Positions 8,343 to 16,771 of a stretch of DNA of 64,000 bases are shown here, piece by piece. This stretch comes from Calothrix sp. PCC 6303. GTDB lineage: Bacteria > Cyanobacteriota > Cyanobacteriia > Cyanobacteriales > Nostocaceae. The notes under the pieces are model-generated. The model saw only the letters and a program-made list of their open reading frames with translations, had not been told where the DNA came from and searched no databases. The number at the start of each line of letters is the position of its first letter. The stretch's first letter is position 1. The position numbers and the translations under genes were made by a program. The DNA is taken from assembly GCF_000317435.1 (NCBI RefSeq), contig NC_019751.1, positions 3,596,001 to 3,660,000 on the forward strand, in the 5' to 3' direction.

Positions 8343-8684
8343 TTAGTATCTGTAACCACCTTGATTTGGTTTGTGAACAATAAAGCTGAGAATTTGGCAC
8401 TGCTTAACGTTGTCAAAACCAACTACGCGGATGTAGTGATTAGCATACTGAGAACGACATTGTTGAACTTCACCCAAAACTTCCTGAGTGGTGCGTGAAT
8501 TGAACAAAGGCAATTTCCACATTGTCCAATAGCATTCTGTAGGTTCAGAAGTTTCGTTAAATTCAATTCCGGGAATATAACCTTGATCCAAGATGTATTG
8601 AACTTGCTTGGTGATTTGAACGTCGGTTAAAGGAGGAAGGTAGGATAGGGTTTCGTAACGACGCTCTTTTGGTAAAGTTTGCAT
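8343..8684 (-). CDS. rbcS: Ribulose bisphosphate carboxylase small subunit
   Basis: The product has 113 residues, within the usual cyanobacterial length of 108-118. It begins [20 protein letters not shown] and contains the family block '[19 protein letters not shown]' and, near the end, 'VRVVGFDN'-like sequence ([13 protein letters not shown]). Eight of these subunits cap the octameric RbcL core to form form IB Rubisco, which acts in carboxysomes. It is third in the rbcL-rbcX-rbcS operon, 51 bp after rbcX, and is followed by a terminator. Nothing unusual is seen. Confidence 0.98.
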   Translation of the reverse strand: MQTLPKERRYETLSYLPPLTDVQITKQVQYILDQGYIPGIEFNETSEPTECYWTMWKLPLFNSRTTQEVLGEVQQCRSQYANHYIRVVGFDNVKQCQILSFIVHKPNQGGYRY

Positions 8685-8735
8685 GATTTGGGTGTAATGG
8701 GTTGTGAAGGTTTGAATTTTTGAAGAAACTGAAAG

Positions 8736-9140
8736 TTAGGTTTCTATACTTTCATCTGCTTCTATAGTTGGTTGCTGATCTGTTTGGGAACTAGGATCAG
8801 AAAGAATAACTTGCGTAACCCGTTCAAGATGCTGACGACGATGTTCCATATTTGATTGCTGAATACCTGTTTGCACCATTTCTGGCAAGTACTCGGCAAC
8901 TTCTGCGGCTATGTGTTCCCGCACTGTCATAATTCGCAGTGCTAACTCAGGTTTTTCTTGAAACAACTGCTCAATAAAGGCTTCCCCGTTTTGGACTTTA
9001 CCTGATGAAAAGTTATGCAGCCAAAATGCCAAAGGGGGATTTGTCTCGTCTAACTGGTTGTAAACTGTCCGCATTGCCTGATATGTCAGGTAACTTTGCA
9101 ACGTTTTTGCCGTATCTTTCGCAATCTGCTTGATATTCAT
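8736..9140 (-). CDS. rbcX: Rubisco assembly chaperone RbcX
   Basis: The product has 134 residues from the ATG at 9140 (MNIKQIAKDTAKTLQSYLTY). An in-frame TTG at 9158 would add six residues, but known RbcX proteins start at this MN-(I/L)-KQIAKDT. The mostly helical sequence carries the YLTYQAMRTVYNQLDETNPP segment that lines the groove binding the RbcL C-terminal peptide. The dimer clamps newly folded RbcL before RbcS joins. The C-terminal tail (SQTDQQPTIEADES) is polar, as is usual. It sits between rbcL and rbcS, the standard order in Nostocales. Confidence 0.97.
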   Translation of the reverse strand: MNIKQIAKDTAKTLQSYLTYQAMRTVYNQLDETNPPLAFWLHNFSSGKVQNGEAFIEQLFQEKPELALRIMTVREHIAAEVAEYLPEMVQTGIQQSNMEHRRQHLERVTQVILSDPSSQTDQQPTIEADESIET

Positions 9141-9169
9141 TTCTGACCCCAGCCCCAAATGACTAAGAA

Positions 9170-9235
9170 GTTATAAGTAAAAAGTAAAAAGTAAGAAAAA
9201 TTAATCTTTTACCTTTTACCTTTGTACTTTTACCT
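9170..9235. repeat. Inverted cluster of AAGTAAA-type 7-mer repeats
   Basis: Repeated AAGTAAA units on the left face TTTTACC units on the right, so the stretch can fold into a long imperfect hairpin between rbcL and rbcX. It may affect the rbcL/rbcX mRNA ratio by processing or attenuation; that is inference. Confidence 0.5.
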
Positions 9236-9241
9236 GTTGGA

Positions 9242-10672
9242 TCAGACTGTATCCATTGCCTCGAACTCGAACTTGATTTCTTTCCACAGTTCGCAAGCAA
9301 CAGCCAATTCTGGAGACCATTTACAAGCTTCACGGATTACGTCGTTACCTTCACGAGCCAAGTTACGACCTTCGTTACGTGCTTGGATACAAGCTTCCAA
9401 AGCAACACGGTTTGCGGTTGCACCAGGTGCATTACCCCATGGGTGTCCTAAGGTACCACCACCGAACTGAAGTACGGAGTCGTCGCCGAAGATTTCAACC
9501 AATGCGGGCATGTGCCATACGTGGATACCACCGGAAGCAACTGCCATTACTCCGGGCATGGAAGCCCAGTCTTGGGTAAAGTAGATACCGCGCGACTTGT
9601 CTTGTTCTACGTAGTTTTCACGTAGTAAGTCCACAAAGCCCATGGTGATACCTTTTTCACCTTCGAGTTTACCCACAACGGTTCCGGTGTGGATGTGGTC
9701 TCCACCAGACATGCGGAGGGTTTTAGCTAATACACGGAAGTGGATACCGTGGTTCTTTTGACGGTCGATTACCGCGTGCATGGCACGGTGGATGTGTAGC
9801 AAGATACCATTGTCGCGGCACCAGTGAGCCAAGGTGGTGTTAGCGGTGAAACCTGCGGTGAGGTAGTCATGCATAACGATAGGCATTTCAAGTTCTTTAG
9901 CGAACTCAGCCCGTTTCATCATTTCTTCGCAGGTAGGAGCGGTAACGTTGAGGTAGTGACCTTTGATTTCGCCGGTTTCTGCCTGTGCTTTCTTGATTGC
10001 TTCTGCTACAAACAAGAAGCGATCGCGCCAACGTTGGAAGGGTTGTGAATTGATGTTTTCGTCATCTTTGGTGAAGTCCAAACCACCGCGCAGACACTCA
10101 TATACAGCGCGTCCGTAGTTTTTAGCAGACAAACCTAATTTTGGTTTGATTGTACAACCCAACAAAGGACGACCATATTTGTTTAATTTGTCGCGCTCTA
10201 CTTGGATACCATGTGGAGGACCTTGGAAGGTCTTCAAGTATGCTACAGGAATCCGCAAGTCTTCCAAACGCAATGCACGCAAAGCTTTGAAACCAAACAC
10301 GTTACCTACAATCGAGGTCAACATGTTGGTTACAGAACCTTCCTCGAACAAATCGAGGGGATAAGCAATATAAGCAATGTATTGGTTATCTTCACCAGCA
10401 ACTGGTTCGATGTCGTAGCAACGACCTTTGTAACGATCCAAGTCAGTCAGCAAGTCTGTCCATACAGTTGTCCAAGTACCAGTAGAAGACTCAGCCGCAA
10501 CAGCCGCACCAGCTTCTTCGGGTGGCACTCCAGGCTGAGGAGTCATCCGGAATGCAGCTAAAATATCTGTATCTTTAGGTGTGTAATCTGGAGTGTAATA
10601 AGTTAATCTGTAATCTTTTACCCCAGCCTGATACCCTGATTTGGCTTGAGTCTTAGTTTGAGCGTAAGACAT
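9242..10672 (-). CDS. rbcL: Ribulose bisphosphate carboxylase large subunit, form IB
   Basis: The product has 476 residues, the standard length. It starts [20 protein letters not shown] and fixes CO2 onto ribulose 1,5-bisphosphate. Visible signature parts are the N-terminal '[19 protein letters not shown]', '[18 protein letters not shown]' with the proton-abstracting Lys, '[17 protein letters not shown]' with the carbamylated Lys and its Asp/Glu metal ligands, '[12 protein letters not shown]', loop 6 region '[10 protein letters not shown]' with the mobile Lys, and '[15 protein letters not shown]', which grips phosphate. It is first in the rbcLXS operon, with an 808-bp upstream gap consistent with the long rbc leaders known from Anabaena. 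No truncation or odd residues are seen. Confidence 0.99.
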   Translation of the reverse strand: MSYAQTKTQAKSGYQAGVKDYRLTYYTPDYTPKDTDILAAFRMTPQPGVPPEEAGAAVAAESSTGTWTTVWTDLLTDLDRYKGRCYDIEPVAGEDNQYIAYIAYPLDLFEEGSVTNMLTSIVGNVFGFKALRALRLEDLRIPVAYLKTFQGPPHGIQVERDKLNKYGRPLLGCTIKPKLGLSAKNYGRAVYECLRGGLDFTKDDENINSQPFQRWRDRFLFVAEAIKKAQAETGEIKGHYLNVTAPTCEEMMKRAEFAKELEMPIVMHDYLTAGFTANTTLAHWCRDNGILLHIHRAMHAVIDRQKNHGIHFRVLAKTLRMSGGDHIHTGTVVGKLEGEKGITMGFVDLLRENYVEQDKSRGIYFTQDWASMPGVMAVASGGIHVWHMPALVEIFGDDSVLQFGGGTLGHPWGNAPGATANRVALEACIQARNEGRNLAREGNDVIREACKWSPELAVACELWKEIKFEFEAMDTV

Positions 10673-11480
10673 GGTTTCCCTTCCAACAAGTCACTACTTT
10701 ATAATTTGCAAGTCACGTAAAGGCGCATCCGTCCATCCCTTGATACCTACCCACTTTGGCAAACACCAAAGGCAAACACCAAAAAAGAAGAATTCCTAAT
10801 TCTGTCTCACTTTCCAACATCTAAAGTTACAGCATGGATACTTTAACCATTGAACTTAATCGCCAATAATCTATTTCCATAACTACCAACTCACAAGGGT
10901 TAATCACCCTTATTTCTTTTACCGATGCTTCCAAAGAAAAGCTCTTTATCTTTAATTCTCAATAATCAGCTAAATCTTACCGACTGAATCAACCCTCTCT
11001 TACTTGACGGAGGTGATTACTGCTGCCCCTGCTTTGCCTAACTTGAAAAATCGTCAGATTTGGACTCACTGGAAATTTTCTGGCTCCGACCAACTCTGTT
11101 TTTCTAACTTTGGCATGACAAAAGGCAAAAACTTGACTTATCGATGAGATTTAGGGGACTGGTGAGTGAAGGACAAATTGCACAATACGTAATTGCAGCT
11201 AGTTATACAATATAGCAAGAAATGCATAAGTTATTCTTTGAATCTTTTTAACTTTGTAATTTAAATTTCTTATTAAAGAATTTTTTTATCTTTTTGTTAC
11301 AAACTGTTTACATAGTGCAGATTTAAAGGTAAAAACTACACATTTTCAACTTTTCTTCAAAAATAAATTGTCAATTCTTGATAAACATGTAATAAAACTG
11401 CAAACTTTGGGAACACTGATCATACCCTAGCGCCAAATTTTGATCTGGCGATGGTTGCTGTATCCTAAGGAAAGTAAACC
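10673..11480. promoter_or_regulatory. Divergent regulatory region between rbcL and the propeller gene
   Basis: An 808-bp AT-rich gap between diverging genes, so it must hold the rbc promoter and leader. I could not place the -10/-35 boxes with confidence. At 11296-11314 GTTACAAA and TTTACATA lie 3 bp apart. This resembles an RpaB-type HLR1 site (two GTTACAWW-like repeats, normally 2 bp apart) but has the wrong spacing. No perfect GTA-N8-TAC NtcA site was found by eye. Confidence 0.4.
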
Positions 11481-12545
11481 GTGATTTTTACCCGTAAGTA
11501 TTTAAATTTAGTCATAAGTTCAGTTTTTGGGACTTTTTTGGCTTTAAATTGGTTAAATATAGCTGTAATTGCCCAAAATGTACCTGAAGTTAATGATCCA
11601 GGCGAATTAACACCTAGTTATCCAACCTCAGCACCACCACCACGAGATGAAAACATTCCTGGTGGTGCAGAAGTAGACTACCGTGTGAATGCCTTACAAA
11701 CAGATTTCACAGGTAATCTGTGGGTAGGTTCTTGGCGGAGCTTATCACGGATTGACCCCAACACAGGCAGAATTTTGGCAAGAGTGAATTTGCCAAATTT
11801 AGCCATAGGGGCATTAGCACAGGATAAAGTTGGGCGTTTGTGGGTGGGAACTTACGAAGGTTTGAAACGTATAGATTTACAAACAAATGAAATTACGGCT
11901 CAAAATCTGCTGCTACCTTCCAAAAGAGTTTTATCTTTATTAGTTGACAAACGTGGTTATATGTGGACGGGTACTGATAACGGATTAGCTTTAGTGAGTC
12001 CAGATCAGGGTTTAATTATGACAACAGTCAAAAACCTACCTGGAGTTAGTGCTAATGCCATGACATTAGATGCAGATGGACAACTTTGGGTAGGAACTTT
12101 AGATGGATTGGTACGAGTCAATACTGCGAATGCACTGATTTTAAAACGTATTACTAATTTACCTGGCACTAATGTCCAAACCTTGGCAATTAGTCCCCAG
12201 GGATTGATTTGGGCAGGAATGCCAAATAATCTTTTGGTAATTAACCCCAAAAATGGCATTGTGTTGAGGTCTGTGACACCTTTACGTGGTAAAAACGTAA
12301 CATCTGTTCGTTTCGCTAAAGATGGTAGTGTTTGGGTTGGTACTAGTAATGGTTTACTCAGGTTAAACCCGAATACTGGGGCTGTTTTGGATCAAGTTGC
12401 AGGTTTACCGTCAAGTCGTGTTCTTGCGCTTGCTCCCGATACAGGTAATAAACTATGGGTTGGTACAAGTGAGGGTTTAGCTTGGTTAATGCCAAAAATG
12501 CCTAAAGCTAAGTCACATTTAGCTTTTAGTCGGGAAGTGAAGTAA
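11481..12545 (+). CDS. Seven-bladed beta-propeller protein with signal peptide (two-component-regulator-propeller type)
   Basis: The product has 354 residues and uses a GTG start preceded by AAGGAAAG. Residues about 8-31 are a signal peptide or anchor (LVISSVFGTFLALNWLNIAVIA). The mature part contains seven W-x-G repeats (LWVGS, LWVGT, MWTGT, LWVGT, IWAGM, VWVGT, LWVGT), each followed by 'xGLxRIxxxTG' and spaced about 40 residues apart. This is the propeller found as the sensor half of large hybrid kinases, but here with no transmembrane helix, kinase or output domain after it. It is therefore a stand-alone periplasmic or secreted propeller, perhaps a ligand binder or scaffold. It is divergent from rbcL; any functional link is speculation. 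Confidence 0.8.
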   Translation: MIFTRKYLNLVISSVFGTFLALNWLNIAVIAQNVPEVNDPGELTPSYPTSAPPPRDENIPGGAEVDYRVNALQTDFTGNLWVGSWRSLSRIDPNTGRILARVNLPNLAIGALAQDKVGRLWVGTYEGLKRIDLQTNEITAQNLLLPSKRVLSLLVDKRGYMWTGTDNGLALVSPDQGLIMTTVKNLPGVSANAMTLDADGQLWVGTLDGLVRVNTANALILKRITNLPGTNVQTLAISPQGLIWAGMPNNLLVINPKNGIVLRSVTPLRGKNVTSVRFAKDGSVWVGTSNGLLRLNPNTGAVLDQVAGLPSSRVLALAPDTGNKLWVGTSEGLAWLMPKMPKAKSHLAFSREVK

Positions 12546-12689
12546 AGCATAAGGATTACCAGTGTTTAAATACCTGACTTATGAAAGAAGTTAGGTATCT
12601 TTGGATGAATTGTTTAATATTTCCCCTCCCCATCAATTCAAAATTGACAGACTATATAGTTAATTATTTCAAATTAGGTACTTGCCTTT

Positions 12690-13463
12690 ATGCCAGTCAC
12701 CATCCAACAGTTAATTCAGTGGAAACAAAAAAACCGTCCAATTGTAGCGTTAACAGCGTGGGATTATATTACTGCCCAACTTATTGATGCTGCTGGTGTG
12801 GATTTAATTTTGGTTGGTGATTCTATGGCAGCTGTATTGGGGTATGAAAATACACTACCAATCACTTTGGAAGAAATGTTATTTCATGCCAAATCTGTGC
12901 GGAGAGGGATTAAGCAAGCTTTGATGGTGGTAGATTTACCATTTTTGACGTATCAAGAAAGCGTACAGCAAGCAATGCAATCGGCTGGGAGGGTACTGAA
13001 AGAAACAGGAGCACAAGCCGTTAAACTCGAAGGTGGATATCCAGCGATCGCTCAAACAATCGAGCGCTTGGTACAGGCGGGAATCCCGGTGATGGGACAT
13101 GTGGGTTTAACTCCCCAATCGGTTCATCAATTGGGGTTAAAGCAGCAGGGGAAAACCGATACCGAAAGTGAAAAGATTTTAAAACAAGCGATCGCACTTG
13201 AGGAAGCAGGTGCATTTTCCGTTGTTTTGGAACATATTCCCAATGAGTTGGCATTACAAATTACTCAAAAACTCAGTATTCCCACTATTGGGATTGGGGC
13301 TGGAGTGCATTGCGATGGTCAAGTTTTAGTCACTTCAGACTTATTGGGACTTTCAGAAAGACAACCGCCATTCGCCAAAGTTTATACAAACTTACGCGAA
13401 CAAATTACTGAAGCGGTGGAAGCATATAGTCTGGAAGTCAGAGAACAAAAGTTTCCACAGTAA
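12690..13463 (+). CDS. panB: 3-methyl-2-oxobutanoate hydroxymethyltransferase
   Basis: The product has 257 residues and makes ketopantoate from alpha-ketoisovalerate and 5,10-methylene-tetrahydrofolate, the first step of pantothenate and coenzyme A synthesis. The TIM-barrel signatures are clear: '[35 protein letters not shown]' with the metal-binding Asp, '[10 protein letters not shown]', 'AVKLEGG', '[11 protein letters not shown]', the catalytic Glu in 'VVLEHIP', and '[16 protein letters not shown]'. The length is near the family norm. The gene stands alone between the propeller gene and a convergent DUF2808 gene; panC is not in this window. Confidence 0.97.
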   Translation: MPVTIQQLIQWKQKNRPIVALTAWDYITAQLIDAAGVDLILVGDSMAAVLGYENTLPITLEEMLFHAKSVRRGIKQALMVVDLPFLTYQESVQQAMQSAGRVLKETGAQAVKLEGGYPAIAQTIERLVQAGIPVMGHVGLTPQSVHQLGLKQQGKTDTESEKILKQAIALEEAGAFSVVLEHIPNELALQITQKLSIPTIGIGAGVHCDGQVLVTSDLLGLSERQPPFAKVYTNLREQITEAVEAYSLEVREQKFPQ

Positions 13464-13550
13464 ATCAGTGATTCAGTTATCAATTAGTAGTTATCAGCTT
13501 GAATTCAGTAGATTCTAGATTGTGTTAGTTATTGGGTATATTGATTTCCC

Positions 13551-13594
13551 TGTTTACTGTTTACTGTTTACTGTTTACTCTTCACTGTTTACTG
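13551..13594. repeat. TGTTTAC short tandem repeat
   Basis: About six 7-mer units of TGTTTAC with one variant lie in the convergent gap after panB and run into the 3' end of the DUF2808 gene. Confidence 0.75.
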
Positions 13595-14095
13595 TATGCT
13601 GAGAATCCAAGTACCTATGTAGCGCGATAGTGGTACATCTCCAGGTGATTGTACAGAACAGTGGAAGTAATACATCCCGCCAAAAGAAGGATTTTTCACA
13701 TTCGACAGAATAATTTCAACATTTTTACCAGCTGGGATAGCTTCCTGGGGAAAAATTTCCAAGACGTGATTATCTTTATCCCATTTTACTTCTGATAATG
13801 CGATTTTCTTGTCTCCAGCTTTGACTTCAATTTTTTTCGGATCGAAAGTACCCTTGTAGTATTCAGGGTATCTGATGATAAATTGGGCAACAGCAACTTT
13901 TAACTTTTTATTGGAAATTCTGAATCGGTAACGATCCCAAGCGTTAGATTGTCCGCCAAAATCTGTGCGATAACTAAGTTGATTTTCACCTTTGACACCA
14001 CCGAACAATATCAATCCAGATTGAGCTAAACTAACAGCAGGTACTCCCGCTAGTAAACAACTGGTTATTGCAAGGGTGGAAAATAAACGACGCAT
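13589..14095 (-). CDS. DUF2808 secreted protein
   Basis: The product has 168 residues. The N-terminus is a classical signal peptide (LFSTLAITSCLLAGVPAVSLAQS) with cleavage expected after 'SLA' or 'LAQ'. The mature domain has the pattern of DUF2808, a beta-rich family almost limited to cyanobacteria: 'YRFRISNKKLKVAVAQFIIRYP', 'GTFDPKKIEV', 'EIFPQEAIPAGKNVEIIL' and 'NPSFGGMYYFHCSVQSPGD'. The location is periplasmic or outside the cell and the function is unknown. Its 3' end overlaps a TGTTTAC tandem repeat, so the last few residues may be recently altered. It stands alone, convergent with panB. Confidence 0.9.
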   Translation of the reverse strand: MRRLFSTLAITSCLLAGVPAVSLAQSGLILFGGVKGENQLSYRTDFGGQSNAWDRYRFRISNKKLKVAVAQFIIRYPEYYKGTFDPKKIEVKAGDKKIALSEVKWDKDNHVLEIFPQEAIPAGKNVEIILSNVKNPSFGGMYYFHCSVQSPGDVPLSRYIGTWILSIQ

Positions 14096-15079
14096 TACTA
14101 AGCTCCTATGGCAGAAATTAAGGTTGGTGTGTAAACAGGCAGTTAGACTTCTTTACTAAACTTTACTACTGACTTACCCTATTTTGACGTGCAATTACCG
14201 GAAAAAGTGCCTAGTTGCAGAATTTAGTTCTCAAAATCAAGATTCAGTCAGCTTTGAACATCAAATGTGTCAAATCGGGTGCTGATTTTCAAGTTTGCTT
14301 TTTTCGTAATTAAAGTTGGTGGCAGCCATATTTGACTGAGACAGATATATATTACCAAATGTAAATCATAGTATCGTTTTTCTGATGTTTTATGCTTAAG
14401 TATAAAACTCTATCCTCAAAATATCCAAATTCATTGGTGTTGACGCTAATTGAAGTGTAGAATTCCCCTCTGTAGCCTAATGAGGCAAAAATAACTTTAA
14501 TGTTGATAAATTCTTGTCACTTTTTACTTGTGTTATCCAAAATTTTGAGGTTTTTCACTATTTACTAACTAAGTCGGCAGAAATAAACAGTTTAAACCCT
14601 TACCCCTACTCCCTACTGCCTTGCTCTAATTACAATTTTCAACGCCGACCTACTTATTTGGTTTAGCAGCCAAATAATATTTAGACTTTTTTTAGATTTC
14701 ATTTACATTTTCATGGTGATTATTATAGATGTAATTTAAAGTTATATTTAGTTATGTAAAAAATAAATAAAAAAGATGTCAATCCCTAAAAGAAGTTAAA
14801 GAGAAACATAAAAAAAATGGGGATCGAAATACCATAGGCAATAAGTAGCTCTTGCTGTTAGCAAACGGATTTAGATATCCTACTTCAACAGGTTTCTGAC
14901 TTTACTTTTACAACTATTTCTAACTTGGCTCGAATTGAGCTAACTTGAAACGGGAGTAAGGAAAGAATCCGGGTAAGCCAAGGATTGAGCATTTTTGCAT
15001 CGGCGTAATTCGTGCGCTGATTTGCTCATTAAACTTTATAGCTGGAATTACTAGATATGTTTCTAGAGGAGCAGATTGG
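14096..15079. promoter_or_regulatory. 984-bp intergenic region upstream of pntA
   Basis: No credible gene in either strand. It must contain the promoters of both the DUF2808 gene (minus) and pntA (plus). A weak candidate pair is TTTACA (about 14702) and TATAGA about 16 bp on, but the long distance to pntA makes this uncertain. Repeat 14612-14657 lies inside. The pntA start is set by GAGGAG nine bases before its ATG. Confidence 0.4.
14612..14657. repeat. 46-bp dispersed repeat, copy 1
   Basis: CCTACTGCCTTG ... ACAATTTTCAAC ... ACCTACTTAT is matched at 51795-51840 with the same length and roughly 80% identity. It is non-coding in both places. Confidence 0.6.
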
Positions 15080-16240
15080 ATGAGAATTGCTGTTGCCAAA
15101 GAAATCGAAGTTTGTGAACGTCGTGTAGCGATGATTCCTGATGTTGTGGCAAAACTTGTTAAACAGGGATTAGAAGTTTTTGTAGAAGCAGGTGCAGGAG
15201 AAAGATCATTTATTAGCGATGCGGCATATGAAGCTGCTGGTGCCACAATAACTGCTGATACAGCGAAAATTTGGTGTGAAGCTGATATTTTGCTGAAAGT
15301 TAGTCCACCGCAAATTCGGGATGATGGACGTTCGGAAGTAGATTTGCTCAAAGAAGGAGCAGTTTTAATTAGCTTTTTGAACCCTTTGGGAAATCCAGCG
15401 ATCGCACAACGGCTGGCAGAGCGTAAAATTACTGCCATGAGTATGGAATTGATTCCCCGCAGTACCAGAGCGCAAAGCATGGATGCTTTATCTTCCCAAG
15501 CATCGATTGCGGGGTACAAAGCTGTGTTGATAGCAGCAGCAGCATTACCCAAATACTTCCCCATGCTGACAACAGCAGCCGGGACAATAGCACCCGCCAA
15601 AGTATTTATTATGGGGGCAGGGGTCGCTGGCTTACAAGCGATCGCCACAGCCAGAAGAATGGGTTCCATCGTGGAAGCATTTGATATTCGTCCCGCAGTG
15701 AAAGAAGAAGTCCAAAGTTTAGGGGCAAAATTCGTTGAAGTGAAACTTGACGAAGAAACCACCGCAGCAGGTGGATATGCAAAGGAAATCTCGGAAGAAA
15801 GCAAAAAGCGCACCCAGGAATTAGTTGCACAGCACGTCAAAAATGCTGATGTTGTTATTACTACCGCTCAAGTACCCGGTAGAAAAGCACCATTACTAGT
15901 TACTGAAGAAATGGTAATGCAAATGAAACCCGGTTCAGTTATTGTTGATATCGCAGCTGAACAAGGTGGAAACTGTGCTTGTACCGAACCAGGTAAAGAT
16001 ATTATTAAACACGGTGTCACCATCATTGGTCCCATCAACCTACCATCATCAGTACCGGTTCACGCCAGCCAATTGTACGCCAAGAATGTCACATCATTAC
16101 TTCAACTAATGGTGAACAAAGAGAAAACCTTGGAAATCAACTTTGCCGACGACATCATCGAAGCAACTTGTATTACCCATGGTGGAGAAATTCGCAACGC
16201 ACGAGTGAAAGAAGCATTGCAAACCCCAGCAGCTAAATAG
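15080..16240 (+). CDS. pntA: NAD(P) transhydrogenase alpha subunit part 1
   Basis: The product has 386 residues. It is the peripheral NAD(H)-binding subunit (domain I) of the proton-pumping transhydrogenase, which moves hydride between NAD(H) and NADP(H) at the thylakoid or plasma membrane. The start MRIAVAKEIEVCERRVAMIP and 'LVKQGLEVFVEAGAGE' are the alanine dehydrogenase/PNT N-terminal signature. The nucleotide-binding fold is 'KVFIMGAGVAGLQAIATARRMG', followed by 'VEAFDIRPAVKEEVQSLGA', and the PNT signature near 'MKPGSVIVDIAAEQGGN'. In cyanobacteria the alpha chain is split, and this is the larger piece. Starts after GAGGAG. It is followed by pntA2 and pntB. Confidence 0.97.
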   Translation: MRIAVAKEIEVCERRVAMIPDVVAKLVKQGLEVFVEAGAGERSFISDAAYEAAGATITADTAKIWCEADILLKVSPPQIRDDGRSEVDLLKEGAVLISFLNPLGNPAIAQRLAERKITAMSMELIPRSTRAQSMDALSSQASIAGYKAVLIAAAALPKYFPMLTTAAGTIAPAKVFIMGAGVAGLQAIATARRMGSIVEAFDIRPAVKEEVQSLGAKFVEVKLDEETTAAGGYAKEISEESKKRTQELVAQHVKNADVVITTAQVPGRKAPLLVTEEMVMQMKPGSVIVDIAAEQGGNCACTEPGKDIIKHGVTIIGPINLPSSVPVHASQLYAKNVTSLLQLMVNKEKTLEINFADDIIEATCITHGGEIRNARVKEALQTPAAK

Positions 16241-16382
16241 CACACAGCAGTTAACAGAGATTAGGATACGGTGTACGATTTCAACCCATCCAAATCGCTG
16301 CTAACTGGCAGCTTGTATCTCAATTCCGCTCACTACGGCTAAGTATAAACTAGACACGATCTTCCTCAGTGACCACAGGTAA

Positions 16383-16420
16383 GATAACTGTTCACTGATA
16401 ACTGTTCACTGATAACTGAT
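16383..16420. repeat. GATAACT/GTTCACT alternating 7-mer tandem repeat
   Basis: Five alternating units of GATAACT and GTTCACT lie directly before pntA2, in the 186-bp gap after pntA. They are spacers of the short-tandem-repeat type and could form weak mRNA structure. Confidence 0.7.
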
Positions 16421-16426
16421 TTTCCT

Positions 16427-16714
16427 ATGAACGAAGCATTAATCGCCGCACTTTTTGTATTTGTACTCGCCTCATTTACTGGGTTTGAAATCATCAACAA
16501 GGTTCCCCCAACCCTTCACACCCCCCTGATGTCAGGTTCCAACGCCATCTCTGGAATCTCAGTTTTAGGCGCAATTGTCGCATCCGGTGCTAGGGAAACA
16601 AACCTTTCAGTAATTCTCGGATTAATCGCCGTCATCTTAGCAATGGTAAACGTCGTTGGCGGCTTTTTAGTAACAGATAGAATGCTGCAAATGTTTAAGA
16701 AAAAAGCAGTTTAA
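16427..16714 (+). CDS. pntA2: NAD(P) transhydrogenase alpha subunit part 2 (membrane)
   Basis: The product has 95 residues, with three hydrophobic helices at about 3-20, 37-54 and 62-84 and the characteristic 'KVPPTLHTPLMSGSNAISGI' between the first two. This is the small membrane piece of domain II that in Escherichia coli is fused to the end of PntA. It joins PntB to form the proton channel. It lies between pntA and pntB, 57 bp before pntB, and is likely cotranscribed. Confidence 0.96.
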   Translation: MNEALIAALFVFVLASFTGFEIINKVPPTLHTPLMSGSNAISGISVLGAIVASGARETNLSVILGLIAVILAMVNVVGGFLVTDRMLQMFKKKAV

Positions 16715-16771
16715 TTCCTCTGAATTTCCCTTCACCTTTCAAAAAAATCCCAACCAAATCAAACATTAAAA

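Noticed and set aside
11296-11314. HLR1 site in the rbcL divergent region
   Set aside because: The two half-sites are 3 bp apart instead of 2 and lie far from both genes. Mentioned only as a weak similarity.
14920-15840. Long minus-strand frame opposite pntA (306 codons)
   Set aside because: It is the antisense shadow of pntA. The serine/alanine-rich composition follows from the real gene's codons.
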